From contig NZ_QDKO01000043.1 in assembly GCF_003094615.1 (NCBI RefSeq), positions 312,358-376,357 of the forward strand: a stretch of DNA of 64,000 bases, given 5' to 3'. The notes below the pieces were generated by a model, which saw nothing but the letters and a program-made list of their open reading frames with translations, did not search any database and had not been told where the DNA came from. Shown in pieces: positions 52,962 to 62,805 of this stretch. Position numbers and translations under genes: made by a program. Each line of letters begins with the position of its first letter. Positions within the stretch are counted from its first letter, which is position 1. The stretch comes from Caulobacter radicis. Its GTDB lineage: Bacteria > Pseudomonadota > Alphaproteobacteria > Caulobacterales > Caulobacteraceae.

Positions 52962-53273
52962 GTGAAACCTTATATCGACCTGAAAGGCGCCTCCGGCGCC
53001 GTCTATCGCTACAAGCTGGCCGAGGATCGCGACCCGCGCACCACGATCGCCGGCAACTATCTCTATGTGAACGCCGAAGGCGTCGTGGTGTTCGCCGGCG
53101 AGGCCAACAATCTGCACGACTCCACGCGCGGCTTCTCCGAGGCGGCCGACAAGCACGGAGCCGAGCACCTCTACATCCGCCTGAACGTCTCGGGCGCCGC
53201 CCGCGCCGACGAACTGGCCGACCTGCTGGCCGAGTTGTCGCCGGTGGGCAACCCCGCGCAAGCGGAAGACTGA
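52962..53273 (+). CDS. Small protein with degenerate GIY-YIG-like motif
   Basis: 103 residues starting at GTG 52962 behind GGCGAGG. The sequence 'GNYLYVNAEGVVVFAGEANN' (residues 31-50) has G-x-Y, ten residues, then F-A-G, followed by Asn-Leu, matching the layout of the GIY-YIG nuclease core (GIY-x10-YIG-x-x-x-N-L). The downstream Arg and Glu expected of an active nuclease are not clear, so this may be a non-catalytic relative. It lies alone between the ABC importer and an alpha/beta hydrolase. Its family assignment is mine and unverified. Confidence 0.7.
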   Translation: MKPYIDLKGASGAVYRYKLAEDRDPRTTIAGNYLYVNAEGVVVFAGEANNLHDSTRGFSEAADKHGAEHLYIRLNVSGAARADELADLLAELSPVGNPAQAED

Positions 53274-53278
53274 TCGCG

Positions 53279-54007
53279 TCAGGCTTCGGCGAAGAACTCG
53301 CCGAGCCTTGCGACCACGTCGGCTCGCGGCGACAGGATCGCCTGCAGGTGGTCGCCCGACGTCGAGACGAACGGCAGCCCATGGGCCGCCGCGAAGGCCT
53401 GGGACGGCGCGTGATAGGGATCCGCCGTCCCGTCCCACAACAGCACCGGAACGCCCGCGCCCAGCACGGCCCGCGCCGCACCGTCCAGCGTGTTCAGCGC
53501 CTCGAAGCAGGCCTGCACGCCCGGCAGGATTTCCGGCGTCACCCAGCCGACCAGCGCCGGCGCGACCTGCTGGCTGAAGCCCCAGAAGATGTCGAAGCGG
53601 ATCGGCCCGGCAGGTCCCCTGGGCACGCCGCCTGCCAGGTCCCAGCCGCCTATGGTCAGCGAGGCCAGGCGCTGGGGATGATACTTGGCCACGCCCACGG
53701 CCATCCAGCCGCCCATCGAGTAGCCGACCAGGTGGGCCTTCTCCGCGCCCAGGCCGTCGAGCACCGCCACGATGTCGCCGGCCCGCTGGTCCTGGGCGTA
53801 GAGGGACGGGTCCGCCGGCTTGTCGCTGAGGCCATGACCCAGGGAATCGACGCAGGCCACGGTGAAGCGCTTGCTCAGCGCGGCGACGAAGCCGTTGGCG
53901 CGCCAGCTTTCGGCGTCCATGAACAGTCCGTGCTGCAGCACCACCAGCGGCCCATCGCCTTCCACCGTGTAGTGGATCTTCTGGCCGCGATGGGTGGCGA
54001 AGGGCAT
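53279..54007 (-). CDS. Alpha/beta hydrolase
   Basis: 242 residues of the alpha/beta-hydrolase fold. The oxyanion segment is LQHGLFMDAESW, the nucleophile Ser97 lies in GYSMGG, and the likely catalytic His is in TSGDHLQAIL near the C-terminus. No signal peptide is present. Substrate is not predictable. It converges with the small GIY-YIG-like gene, leaving five bases between stops. Confidence 0.92.
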   Translation of the reverse strand: MPFATHRGQKIHYTVEGDGPLVVLQHGLFMDAESWRANGFVAALSKRFTVACVDSLGHGLSDKPADPSLYAQDQRAGDIVAVLDGLGAEKAHLVGYSMGGWMAVGVAKYHPQRLASLTIGGWDLAGGVPRGPAGPIRFDIFWGFSQQVAPALVGWVTPEILPGVQACFEALNTLDGAARAVLGAGVPVLLWDGTADPYHAPSQAFAAAHGLPFVSTSGDHLQAILSPRADVVARLGEFFAEA

Positions 54008-54107
54008 GGGCGAGTCTCCGAAAAGCGGGACCGCTAGTCAGTCCGGTCCACAAATTCGCGCAAGGCGAACGGGACGAGAACACCCTGCCTTGGCTATCCT
54101 CCCGCCG

Positions 54108-56183
54108 ATGCGTCCCGAGTCGCTCTTCCCCCTGTTCGCCGCGATCTCGACTCTCAAGGGGGTCGGGCCCCGTGTCGCGCCCCTGGTCGAGAAGCTGGCC
54201 GGGCCGATCGTGCGCGACGTGCTGTTCACGCCGCCCCAGAGCCTGATCCGCCGCACGGCGACGACGGCCGCCCTGGCCCAGGACGGCCAGGTCCAGACCT
54301 TCGTCGTCACCATCGACGCCCACCTGCCGCCGCAGCGCTCGGGCCAGCCCTGGCGCATCCGTGGCTGGGACGAGACGGGTTTCGTCACCCTGGTCTGGTT
54401 CAAGGGCCACGGCCCGCATCTGGAGCGCCAGCATCCGGTCGGAACGCGGCGCGCGGTCAGCGGCAAGGTCGAGCGGTTCGGCTCGGAGATCCAGGTCGCC
54501 CACCCCGACTATGTGCTCGAGGCCGAGCGGATCGACGAGATCCCGCCGATCGAACCGGTCTATCCCGCCACCGCCGGCCTGCCCTCGCGCACCTTCCGCA
54601 AGTTCGCGCTGGAGGCCCTGTCGCGCGCCCAGGCCCTGCCCGAATGGCAGGACGCCGCCTGGATGGCCCGCGAGGGCCTGCCGGCCTGGCGCGAGGCCTT
54701 CGAGCGGCTGCACGGGCCCGAGGGCGAGATCGATCTTTCGCCGATGTCGGCCGCCCGCCGACGCCTGGCCTATGACGAACTTCTGGCCCACCAACTGGCT
54801 CTGGCCCAGCGCAAGGCCGGCAAGCGCGCCCAACCGGGGCCACGCATCGTCTCGGGCCCGCTGGCCGAGGCGGCCGAGAAGGCCCTGCCCTTCCGCCTGA
54901 CCAGCGCCCAGGTGCGGGCCCTGTCGGAAGTGCGCGGGGATCTCGCTCACGGCGAGCGGATGAGCCGCCTGCTGCAAGGCGACGTCGGCTCGGGCAAGAC
55001 CGTCGTGGCCATGCTGGCCATGGCCGACGCGGCCGGCGCCGGCTTCCAGTCGGCCCTGATGGCCCCCACCGAGATCCTGGCCCGCCAGCACTACGAGACC
55101 CTGGCTCCGCCGCTGGAGGCGCAAGGCCTGGCCGTCGTGCTGCTGACCGGACGCGACAAGGGCGCGGCCCGGGCGGCCAAGCTCCAGAAGCTGGCCGACG
55201 GCTCGGCCGCCGTGGCGGTGGGCACCCACGCCCTGTTCCAGGACGACGTGGCCTTCAAGACCCTGGCCCTGACCATCATCGACGAGCAGCACCGCTTCGG
55301 CGTCAACGAGCGCCGCCGGTTGCAGGAAAAGGGTGACGGCGTGCACCTCCTGGCCATGTCGGCCACGCCGATCCCCCGGACGCTGGAGCTGACCGTGTTC
55401 GGCGACCTGGACGTCTCGCGCATCGACGAGAAGCCGCCCGGCCGCACGCCCGTGGCCACCCGCGCCGCGCCGACGCCGCGCGTGCCCGAGATCGTCGATC
55501 GCCTGCGCTCGGCCATCGAGGGCGGGGCCCAGGCCTTCTGGATCTGCCCGCTGGTGTCGGAGTCCGAGAAGGTCGACCTGCGGGCGGCCGAGGATCGCGC
55601 CGCCGACCTGCGCAAGGTGCTGGGGCCGCGCGTTGGCCTGGTCCACGGCCAGATGCCGGCCGCCGAGAAGGACGCGGTGATGCAGGCCTTCGTCGACGGC
55701 GAAGTCGGGGTGCTGGTGGCCACAACGGTGGTCGAGGTGGGCGTCAACGTGCCCAACGCCAGCATCATGGTCATCGAGCACGCCGACCGCTTCGGCCTGG
55801 CGCAGTTGCACCAGCTTCGCGGGCGGGTCGGCCGGGGCATGCGCGAAAGCTCCTGCGTGCTGCTGTACGACCCGCCCCTCTCCGAAGTCGCCCAGCAGCG
55901 GCTCGACATCCTGCGACGCAGCGACGACGGCTTCGAGATCGCCGAGAAGGACCTGGAGCTGCGCGGCGGCGGCGACCCACTGGGCCTCAAGCAGAGCGGC
56001 TTCCCCGCCTATCGCCTGGCCGACCCGGTGGCCCACCGCGACCTGATCGCGGTGGCCGCCGACGACGCCCGCCTGATCCTGGCGAGGGACCCGGCGCTGA
56101 CCTCGCCGCGCGGCGAGGCGGTGCGGACCCTGCAGGCGCTGTTCGACTGGAAGCCGGCGTCGGGACTGAACGACGCGGGTTGA
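54108..56183 (+). CDS. recG: ATP-dependent DNA helicase RecG
   Basis: 691 residues. The N-terminal wedge/OB domain begins 'LFPLFAAISTLKGVGPRVAP', Walker A is GDVGSGKTVVAMLA, motif II is IIDEQHRFGV, and the TRG/motif VI region reads 'HADRFGLAQLHQLRGRVGRG'. RecG remodels stalled replication forks and recombination intermediates. The ATG at 54108 gives the standard length. It is followed by a cluster of palindromic repeats. Confidence 0.96.
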   Translation: MRPESLFPLFAAISTLKGVGPRVAPLVEKLAGPIVRDVLFTPPQSLIRRTATTAALAQDGQVQTFVVTIDAHLPPQRSGQPWRIRGWDETGFVTLVWFKGHGPHLERQHPVGTRRAVSGKVERFGSEIQVAHPDYVLEAERIDEIPPIEPVYPATAGLPSRTFRKFALEALSRAQALPEWQDAAWMAREGLPAWREAFERLHGPEGEIDLSPMSAARRRLAYDELLAHQLALAQRKAGKRAQPGPRIVSGPLAEAAEKALPFRLTSAQVRALSEVRGDLAHGERMSRLLQGDVGSGKTVVAMLAMADAAGAGFQSALMAPTEILARQHYETLAPPLEAQGLAVVLLTGRDKGAARAAKLQKLADGSAAVAVGTHALFQDDVAFKTLALTIIDEQHRFGVNERRRLQEKGDGVHLLAMSATPIPRTLELTVFGDLDVSRIDEKPPGRTPVATRAAPTPRVPEIVDRLRSAIEGGAQAFWICPLVSESEKVDLRAAEDRAADLRKVLGPRVGLVHGQMPAAEKDAVMQAFVDGEVGVLVATTVVEVGVNVPNASIMVIEHADRFGLAQLHQLRGRVGRGMRESSCVLLYDPPLSEVAQQRLDILRRSDDGFEIAEKDLELRGGGDPLGLKQSGFPAYRLADPVAHRDLIAVAADDARLILARDPALTSPRGEAVRTLQALFDWKPASGLNDAG

Positions 56184-56224
56184 GGCCGCCTGCCGGCGGC
56201 CCCTCCGGCCCATCCTCCCAGATC

Positions 56225-56622
56225 CTCCCCCTGAAGGGGGAGCTGTCGCGGAGCGACTGAGGGGGAAGTCGCTGCTGACTCAGCAACCACTTCGACCTCA
56301 TCAGGAACTTCCCCCTCCGGCCCTCCGGGCCACCTCCCCCTTCAGGGGGAGGATCTTTGGCGAGGAACCTCCCCCTCTGGGGGAGGCGGCCAAAGGCCGG
56401 TGGGGGACAGTTTCAGCTTTCGGTGGGATGGCTGATTTCGTGAAGACTCCCCCCACCGATCGCTGCGCGATCGCCTCCCCCACAGGGGGAGGTTCCTCTT
56501 GAGCGTCTCGCCACGAGGGCGAGGGAGGCGGATGTTGGTGGGGAATGGCCGGCCGGCGTCTTGGAAGCAGAGAACACCCCCCTCCGGCCCTTCGGGCCAC
56601 CTCTCCCAAAGGGGGAGGATCT
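56225..56622. repeat. Cluster of five palindromic repeats between recG and clpX
   Basis: Five copies of a roughly 45-base element lie here in both orientations: about 56225-56267, 56306-56355, 56366-56408, 56447-56494 and 56574-56622. Each has a CTCCCCCT...AGGGGGAG hairpin joined to a second GC-rich stem (for example GGCCCTCCGGGCC or CGATCGCTGCGCGATCG). The same family recurs at 58981-59098. Most of the 520-base gap between recG and clpX is made of these repeats; no gene is present. Confidence 0.85.
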
Positions 56623-56649
56623 TGGCGCGGCGGCTGGCGGGCAAACAAA

Positions 56650-56677
56650 AACGGCGGGTTCTTTCGAACCCGCCGTT
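56650..56677 (-). terminator. Rho-independent terminator of clpX
   Basis: A perfect 12-bp stem AACGGCGGGTTC-TTTC-GAACCCGCCGTT (56650-56677) is followed on the minus strand by a run of T (TTTTTGTTTG). It lies 27 bases after the clpX stop. Confidence 0.9.
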
Positions 56678-56703
56678 CTCGTTTCAGCTTGCGTCGCCGG
56701 CGG

Positions 56704-57966
<1,263 letters not shown>

Positions 57967-58311
57967 GGTCGCTTCTCACGCTAGGGCGGATACGGCGAAA
58001 GCCGCTACCGCCGACTCCCAACGCGTATCCCGCCACCGAAGCAACAGGATACCCAACGGGAGTTGTCTAATCCTTGACATTCCCCGATCCGAACGCGCGG
58101 CACAAGCCTTGGAGCCCGTTTCCGGCGCCAAGTTCGTGGATGTTTCGGTTCTGACCATGGGATTCCATCCCTAGATGGGACGACTGTAGGCCAAAGCAAG
58201 CGATCAGTGGGCTGCGGAACATCGCCGCAGGCTCTAATCTTTCTGCAAGCGACCGGAATCGTGCTGCAAGCGGCGCCGCAAGAAGGAGTTCGCCCGGTGG
58301 GCGGAGACGAG
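57967..58311. promoter_or_regulatory. Divergent control region of clpX and cicA
   Basis: 345 bases without a gene between the two divergent starts. A dyad is visible: ACTCCC(6)TATCC at 58014-58030 against GGATA(6)GGGAGT at 58047-58063, matching at 13 of 17 positions, centred about 72 bases before clpX. A TTGACA hexamer lies at 58074-58079 on the plus strand, without a clear -10 partner. Confidence 0.45.
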
Positions 58312-58971
58312 ATGTCCGAGATTCACGAGGCGTCGGAAGACGCGCACGCCCCGACGCACACCGAAGCCAGCCCGCCGCTGGTGGCCTTCGACTTCGACGG
58401 CACGCTGACGGTGCGCGACAGCTTTACCGCCTTCCTGAAATGGCGGGTCAGCGGCGGCCGCTGGACGATGGGCATGATCCGCCTGGCGCCGGCCGCCCTG
58501 TCCTACCTGTTCCATCGCGATCGCGGCCGCATCAAGGCCGCGGCCATCCGCGAGTTCCTCAAGGGCGTGCCGCAGGAGCGGCTGGAGGCCCAGGCCCGCA
58601 CCTTCGCCGAGACCCACGCCCAGAGCCTGTTCCGCCCCGACGCCCTGGCCGTGTGGCGGCGCTGGCGCGCGCAGGGCGCAAGGATGGTGATCGTCACCGC
58701 CTCGCCCGACACGGTGGTCGCCCCGTTCGCCCGCGGCATCGGCGCCGACCTGCTGATCGGCACCAAGCTGGCCTACGACCTGAACGGCAAGGTGACCGGC
58801 GGGCTTTCGGGCCCCAACTGCCGGGGACCGGAAAAGGTGGTGCGCCTGCGCGAAACCTTCGGCGAGCGCGTGAAGCTGGCCGCCGCCTATGGAGACACCT
58901 CCGGCGACACCGAGATGCTGGCCATCGCCCAGGAGCGCGGCTACCGCATCTTCAAGGGCAAGCCGGTCTAG
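58312..58971 (+). CDS. cicA: HAD-superfamily phosphatase CicA
   Basis: 219 residues from ATG 58312 behind GGAG. HAD motif I is VAFDFDGTLT, motif II IVTASPD, motif III includes the Lys in the GPEKVV segment, and motif IV reads YGDTSGDTEML, as in the HAD-IB (SerB-like) group. In C. crescentus a gene of this type, cicA, lies between clpP and clpX and its dosage affects growth and cell shape; the position here is the same. Its physiological substrate is not established. Confidence 0.85.
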   Translation: MSEIHEASEDAHAPTHTEASPPLVAFDFDGTLTVRDSFTAFLKWRVSGGRWTMGMIRLAPAALSYLFHRDRGRIKAAAIREFLKGVPQERLEAQARTFAETHAQSLFRPDALAVWRRWRAQGARMVIVTASPDTVVAPFARGIGADLLIGTKLAYDLNGKVTGGLSGPNCRGPEKVVRLRETFGERVKLAAAYGDTSGDTEMLAIAQERGYRIFKGKPV

Positions 58972-58980
58972 GATCCAGAT

Positions 58981-59098
58981 CCCCCCTGAATGGGGAGGTG
59001 TCGCGGAGCGACGGAGGGGGACGTGATCGCCTCCAACTCAGCAGCCCCCCCCCCTCCGGCTCTTCGGGCCACCTCCCCCTTCAGGGGGAGGATCCCGG
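58981..59098. repeat. Inverted pair of palindromic repeats
   Basis: Two facing copies of the element found at 56225-56622 lie here, about 58981-59023 (with TGTCGCGGAGCGAC) and 59044-59093 (with GGCTCTTCGGGCC). They fill the gap between the convergent cicA and LTXXQ-protein genes and can pair into a long hairpin. Confidence 0.85.
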
Positions 59099-59101
59099 CG
59101 C

Positions 59102-59635
59102 CTACTCCACGCTCGCGCCGGCCGACGCCAGGCCCGTCGCCTGGGTGCTGACCGACAGGCTGCCGATCGCCGCGTAGGCCTGGTCGAAGACCGCCCGCTG
59201 GTCGTCGTCCAGCGCCTTGTAGAGCCGCGCCATCGCCTTGACCCGCCGCTGCTCGACGGCCAGCTGCTCGCGCTGCAGGGCCAGGCCCGCGCGGGCCTGG
59301 GCCAGGGGCGTCTCGTCCTGCGGCGCGGCGACGGCCAGGACCACGCCGGCCGGCCGGGCGCTGGAGGCCAGGATAAAGTCGCGCCAGCGATCCTGCTGGG
59401 CCGGCGTCAGGGCCAGGTTCTGGCGCAGGGTGGCCAGGCCCGCCGTCACGCCGTCCTGAAGCAGGCGGTCGGAGATGATCTGCTGCACCTGCTCGGGGCT
59501 GACGCCGACGCGCATGGTGGCGATCCCGTGGCGCGGGGCCGGATCAGAGAAGTCCTGGGCGTTGGCGGCCGCGCCGGCCAGGCTCAGGAAGGCCGCGAGG
59601 GCCGAAAGCATCGAAAGGCGGCGGCGGGCGGTCAT
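59102..59635 (-). CDS. LTXXQ-motif (Spy/CpxP-like) periplasmic protein
   Basis: 177 residues from ATG 59635; ATG 59665 would add ten residues. The signal peptide (RRRLSMLSALAAFLSLAGAA, cleaved near ANAQ) is followed by a helical domain carrying LTPAQQDRW, the LTXXQ motif of periplasmic chaperones such as Spy. Heptad-like Gln/Arg/Leu repeats follow ('LALQREQLAVEQRRVKAMA'). It probably acts in envelope stress. It lies between cicA and clpP. Confidence 0.8.
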   Translation of the reverse strand: MTARRRLSMLSALAAFLSLAGAAANAQDFSDPAPRHGIATMRVGVSPEQVQQIISDRLLQDGVTAGLATLRQNLALTPAQQDRWRDFILASSARPAGVVLAVAAPQDETPLAQARAGLALQREQLAVEQRRVKAMARLYKALDDDQRAVFDQAYAAIGSLSVSTQATGLASAGASVE

Positions 59636-59762
59636 GGCCGGGCTCCGGGGCTCGAGGATCGTCATGGGATCCTTGTCGCCGCCCGGCCCGGCCGATCTGG
59701 GGCCGGTTTGTTTCGCTCGATCGCTCACCCATGGCCAAAGCGGGACCATCGCAACGGCAAAG

Positions 59763-59791
59763 AAAAAGCCGCCGGCCTCGTGGCCGGCGGC
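59763..59791 (-). terminator. Rho-independent terminator of clpP
   Basis: A 10-bp stem GCCGCCGGCC-TCGT-GGCCGGCGGC (59768-59791) is followed on the minus strand by TTTTTCT. It lies 28 bases after the clpP stop. Confidence 0.9.
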
Positions 59792-59819
59792 TTCATCCTC
59801 AGTGCTCGCGAGGGGAGCC

Positions 59820-60449
59820 TTACGCGCCGGCTTCGGCGGCGTCGCGGGTCTCGTAGACCTGGTCGACCAGGCCCCAGGCCTTGGCTTCGTCGGCGCTCAT
59901 GAAATGGTCGCGGTCCAGCGTACGCTCGACCTCTTCATAGGTGCGGCCGCAGTGCTTGACGTAGATCTCGTTCAGGCGGCGCTTGGTCTTGATGATGTCC
60001 TCGGCGTGGCGCTCGATGTCCGAAGCCTGGCCGCGGAAGCCGCCCGACGGCTGGTGCACCATGATGCGGGCGTTCGGCAGGGCGATACGCTGGCCGGCGG
60101 CGCCGGCGGCGAGCAGCAGGCTGCCCATCGAGGCGGCCATGCCCATGCACACCGTCGTCACCGGGCTCTTGATGTATTGCATGGTGTCGTAGATCGCCAG
60201 GCCCGACGTCACCACGCCGCCCGGCGAGTTGATGTACATGGCGATTTCCTTCTTGGGGTTCTCGGACTCCAGGAAGAGCAGCTGGGCGCAGATCAGAGAG
60301 GCCATGCCGTCCTCGACCGGACCGGTCAGGAAGATGATCCGCTCCTTGAGCAGGCGCGAGAAGATGTCGAAGGCGCGCTCGCCGCGGCTGGTCTGCTCGA
60401 CCACCATCGGAACGAGGTTCATCGCCGTCGAAACCGGATCGTACATCAT
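59820..60449 (-). CDS. clpP: ATP-dependent Clp protease proteolytic subunit ClpP
   Basis: 209 residues, the serine peptidase that forms the two-ring chamber used by ClpX and ClpA. The active serine is in GMAASMGSLLL and the His in IMVHQPSGG; 'FLESENPKKEIAMYINSPGG' is highly conserved. Two adjacent ATGs (60449 and 60446) can serve as start. The ribosome-binding site is weak. It follows tig on the same strand with a terminator between them. Confidence 0.97.
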   Translation of the reverse strand: MMYDPVSTAMNLVPMVVEQTSRGERAFDIFSRLLKERIIFLTGPVEDGMASLICAQLLFLESENPKKEIAMYINSPGGVVTSGLAIYDTMQYIKSPVTTVCMGMAASMGSLLLAAGAAGQRIALPNARIMVHQPSGGFRGQASDIERHAEDIIKTKRRLNEIYVKHCGRTYEEVERTLDRDHFMSADEAKAWGLVDQVYETRDAAEAGA

Positions 60450-60570
60450 GTGGGGTTCGCCCTTCTCGAAATGTCTTTGCGGGCGCGAATCAGCGTCGCG
60501 CCAGCGCACCCCACGCATATCGCGTGGCGCTTAACAGGTTGCAAGGCGCCCGCCCCCAAGGAAAATGCGC

Positions 60571-60603
60571 AAAAGAAAAGGCGCGGATCTCTCGATCCGC
60601 GCC
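60571..60603 (-). terminator. Rho-independent terminator of tig
   Basis: A 10-bp stem GGCGCGGATC-TCTC-GATCCGCGCC (60580-60603) is followed on the minus strand by CTTTTCTTTT. It separates tig from clpP, so clpP needs its own promoter in the remaining 120 bases. Confidence 0.9.
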
Positions 60604-60634
60604 CTCTCGTTCGTTTCCCGAAGGGACGAGGCTT

Positions 60635-61999
60635 TTAGCCGCCGTAGCCTTCCGGCAGGTCGTCTTCTTCAAGGAGCTCCTCCTTGGAGACTTCCTTTTC
60701 CTCGACCTTGGCCTTGGCGAAGATCAGGTCGACGACCTTGTCTTCGTAGATCGGGGCGCGCAGCGAGGCCTGCAGGTCGGCGCGCTGGCGGTACATGTCG
60801 AACACCTGCTGGGCCTGGGCGCCGTACTGGCGGGCTTCGCGGACGATCGCTTCGTTCAGTTCCTGGTCGGTGACGACGACGTCGTTCTTGCGGCCGATCT
60901 CGGCGAGCACCAGACCCAGGCGCACGCGGCGCTCGGCGATCTTCTTGTACTCGTCCTGCAGCTGCTCTTCGGTCTTGTCAGCGTCTTCCGGCGGCAGGCC
61001 GCCTTGGGTCTTGTCGGCCTGGACCTGTTGCCAGATGCCGGCGAACTCGGCCTCGACCATGCGCGGCGGCAGGGCGAAGTCGTGCTTGCTGTCCAGCACG
61101 TCCAGCAGGGCGCGCTTGAGCTTGAAGCGCGAGCTGTTGGTGTAGCGGCCTTCCAGGTTCGACTTCAGCAGGTCCTTCAGGGCGGCGAGGTCGGCCAGGC
61201 CCAGACGCTTGGCCAGCTCGTCGTCCGCTTCCGCGTCCACCGGAGCGCGGACTTCCTTCACGGTGGTGGCGAACTCGGCGTCCTTACCGGCCAGCTCGGC
61301 GGCCTGGTATTCTTCCGGGAACTTCACCTTCACGGTGACGACGTCTTCCGGCTTGGCGCCGACCAGTTGCTCTTCGAAGCCTGGGATGAACTGGCCCGAA
61401 CCGAGCACCAGCTCGGCGTCGTTGGCCGTGCCGCCGGCGAAGGCGACGCCGTCGATGGTGCCGACGAAGTCGATCAGCAGCTGGTCGCCGTCCTTGGCCT
61501 TCAGGCTCTTGCCCTTGCGCGGCTCGTAGGTGCGGGCCTGCTTGGCCAGCTCGGCCAGGGCCTCTTCGACTTCCGAATCCTCGATCTTGTAGACCGGCTT
61601 GACCAGCTCGATGGTCGACGGATCGATCGGCTCGAATTCCGGCATGATCTCGACGGCCAGTTCGAAGGCCAGATCCTCGCCGCCGGCGACGACCTTGTCC
61701 ATGTCGGACGTCGGCTTCAGGTCGGGCTGGCCGGCCGGACGCAGCTTGTTGTCGTCCAGGATCTTCTGGGTGGTCTCGTTGAGCGCCTGCTCGATGACTT
61801 CGCCCATCAGGCCCTTGCCGTACAGGCGGCGCACGTGCGCGGCCGGCACCTTGCCCGGGCGGAAGCCCTTGACGTTCATCTGCGGGGCGACTTCGGCGAT
61901 CCGAGCCTCGAGACGCGTGGCCAGCTCACTCGCGGGCACCGTAACGCCGTAAACCCGGCTGAGGCCTTCGCCCGACTTTTCAACGATCTGCATCGACAT
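60635..61999 (-). CDS. tig: Trigger factor
   Basis: 454 residues, the ribosome-bound chaperone and prolyl isomerase. The ribosome-docking signature is GFRPGKVPAAHVRRLYG (about residues 42-58), the FKBP domain includes 'AKDGDQLLIDFVGTIDGVAF', and a long helical C-terminal domain follows, ending in acidic residues (EELLEEDDLPEGYGG). MSMQIVEKSG at 61999 is used as start; ATG 61993 is equally possible. Confidence 0.97.
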   Translation of the reverse strand: MSMQIVEKSGEGLSRVYGVTVPASELATRLEARIAEVAPQMNVKGFRPGKVPAAHVRRLYGKGLMGEVIEQALNETTQKILDDNKLRPAGQPDLKPTSDMDKVVAGGEDLAFELAVEIMPEFEPIDPSTIELVKPVYKIEDSEVEEALAELAKQARTYEPRKGKSLKAKDGDQLLIDFVGTIDGVAFAGGTANDAELVLGSGQFIPGFEEQLVGAKPEDVVTVKVKFPEEYQAAELAGKDAEFATTVKEVRAPVDAEADDELAKRLGLADLAALKDLLKSNLEGRYTNSSRFKLKRALLDVLDSKHDFALPPRMVEAEFAGIWQQVQADKTQGGLPPEDADKTEEQLQDEYKKIAERRVRLGLVLAEIGRKNDVVVTDQELNEAIVREARQYGAQAQQVFDMYRQRADLQASLRAPIYEDKVVDLIFAKAKVEEKEVSKEELLEEDDLPEGYGG

Positions 62000-62167
62000 T
62001 CTTAGCTTCTCGGATCCGGGCGCCCGCGCCCGTCGTCCGCCCCAGGGGTCAAAAAATCATAGCCGCCCGCGTCACCGGGGCGGCGAAAGAGCGCCCTTAT
62101 GTCACGACACTTCGCGTCGATCAAAGGGTATGGCGTCGCCGCGCGCAAAACGCTGCGCGCGGCGACA

Positions 62168-62252
62168 TGGTGCGGATGAGAGGACTCGAACCTCCACGCC
62201 TCTCGGCGCTGGAACCTAAATCCAGTGCGTCTACCAGTTCCGCCACATCCGC
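62168..62252 (-). tRNA. tRNA-Leu (anticodon TAG)
   Basis: The 85-nt minus-strand sequence forms a class II cloverleaf: acceptor GCGGATG/CATCCGC, anticodon stem CTGGA/TCCAG around TTTAGGT (anticodon TAG), a long variable arm CGCCGAGAGGCG, T loop TTCGAGT and an encoded CCA. Confidence 0.97.
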
Positions 62253-62549
62253 GTGGGGGCGAGCCTTAACCGTCGTCGCCGAAGATTTGAAGTGGCCGCG
62301 AAGATTTTTCGCAGGCTTGAGGAACCCTGCTCGGGCGACGTCGTTTTCTCCGTGTCCCGTCGAGCGTAACGCCACGGGACATTGACCGGCCCGGGCCTTG
62401 CCCCCCCGACTGACGCCCGGGCCGGTTTTCCCTCTCCCTACGGATTAGGTTCGGCGCGCCATTCGGTCGCGCTTGAACTTTCGTGGATTCGCACGCAACC
62501 ATTGCCCATCAGCGACGGTTAACTGCGCCATGGCGTAGGAGAACAGCGT
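62253..62549. other. Structured non-coding stretch with orphan terminator
   Basis: 297 bases with no convincing gene. The plus strand can form three hairpins in series: GCGAA/TTCGC (62298-62312), GTCCCGT-CGA-GCG/CGC-C-ACGGGAC (62354-62380) and the terminator stem listed next. A small RNA or an attenuated leader for the 58-aa gene would explain them. I cannot match it to a known RNA family. Confidence 0.4.
62385..62429 (+). terminator. Rho-independent terminator with no annotated gene before it
   Basis: A perfect 12-bp stem ACCGGCCCGGGC/GCCCGGGCCGGT (62385-62396 with 62415-62426) ends in TTT on the plus strand. Upstream genes (tRNA-Leu, tig) are on the minus strand, so its transcript is not explained by any annotated gene. 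Confidence 0.75.
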
Positions 62550-62726
62550 ATGCGGACGATCGAGGTCAACCAGACCGACGGCGGTTGGGAAGTCACCTGC
62601 GACCATCAGGTGGTGTTCACCGATTCCCTCGAGCAGCGATCGTTCCAGGCCGCGCTCGACTACGGCAGCCGACTGTTCGACGAAGGCGTCCGCGCCGAGA
62701 TCGTCCTGCACCGCCTGGAAGCCTGA
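62550..62726 (+). CDS. Small protein, 58 aa, unknown function
   Basis: 58 residues starting MRTIEVNQTDGGWEVTCDHQ, behind AGGAG nine bases upstream. The pattern 'GGWEVTCDHQVVFTDSLEQR' and 'FQAALDYGSRLFDEG' suggests one beta-hairpin and a helix, similar in build to the small DUF2188 group, but I am not certain. It ends about 80 bases before the SAM riboswitch. Confidence 0.72.
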   Translation: MRTIEVNQTDGGWEVTCDHQVVFTDSLEQRSFQAALDYGSRLFDEGVRAEIVLHRLEA

Positions 62727-62805
62727 CCCGACCCTTGCCGCCTGTCCGCCCCGCGAGCGCGACGTCGCGTCCCCTTGCGGCCGCCCGCGGCCCGCTTTAA
62801 AGCCA

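Noticed and set aside
52089..56213. 1374-codon minus-strand frame over the ABC ATPase, alpha/beta hydrolase and recG
   Set aside because: It runs antisense or out of frame to several well-conserved genes and has no domain signature; it exists only because stop codons are rare in this GC-rich DNA.
56184..56703. Possible CRISPR array or IS element between recG and clpX
   Set aside because: Repeats alternate in orientation with irregular spacing and each is a double hairpin; no transposase or cas gene is near.
58074..58079. TTGACA as a sigma-70 -35 box for cicA
   Set aside because: No acceptable -10 hexamer lies 16-18 bases downstream, so I do not call a promoter.
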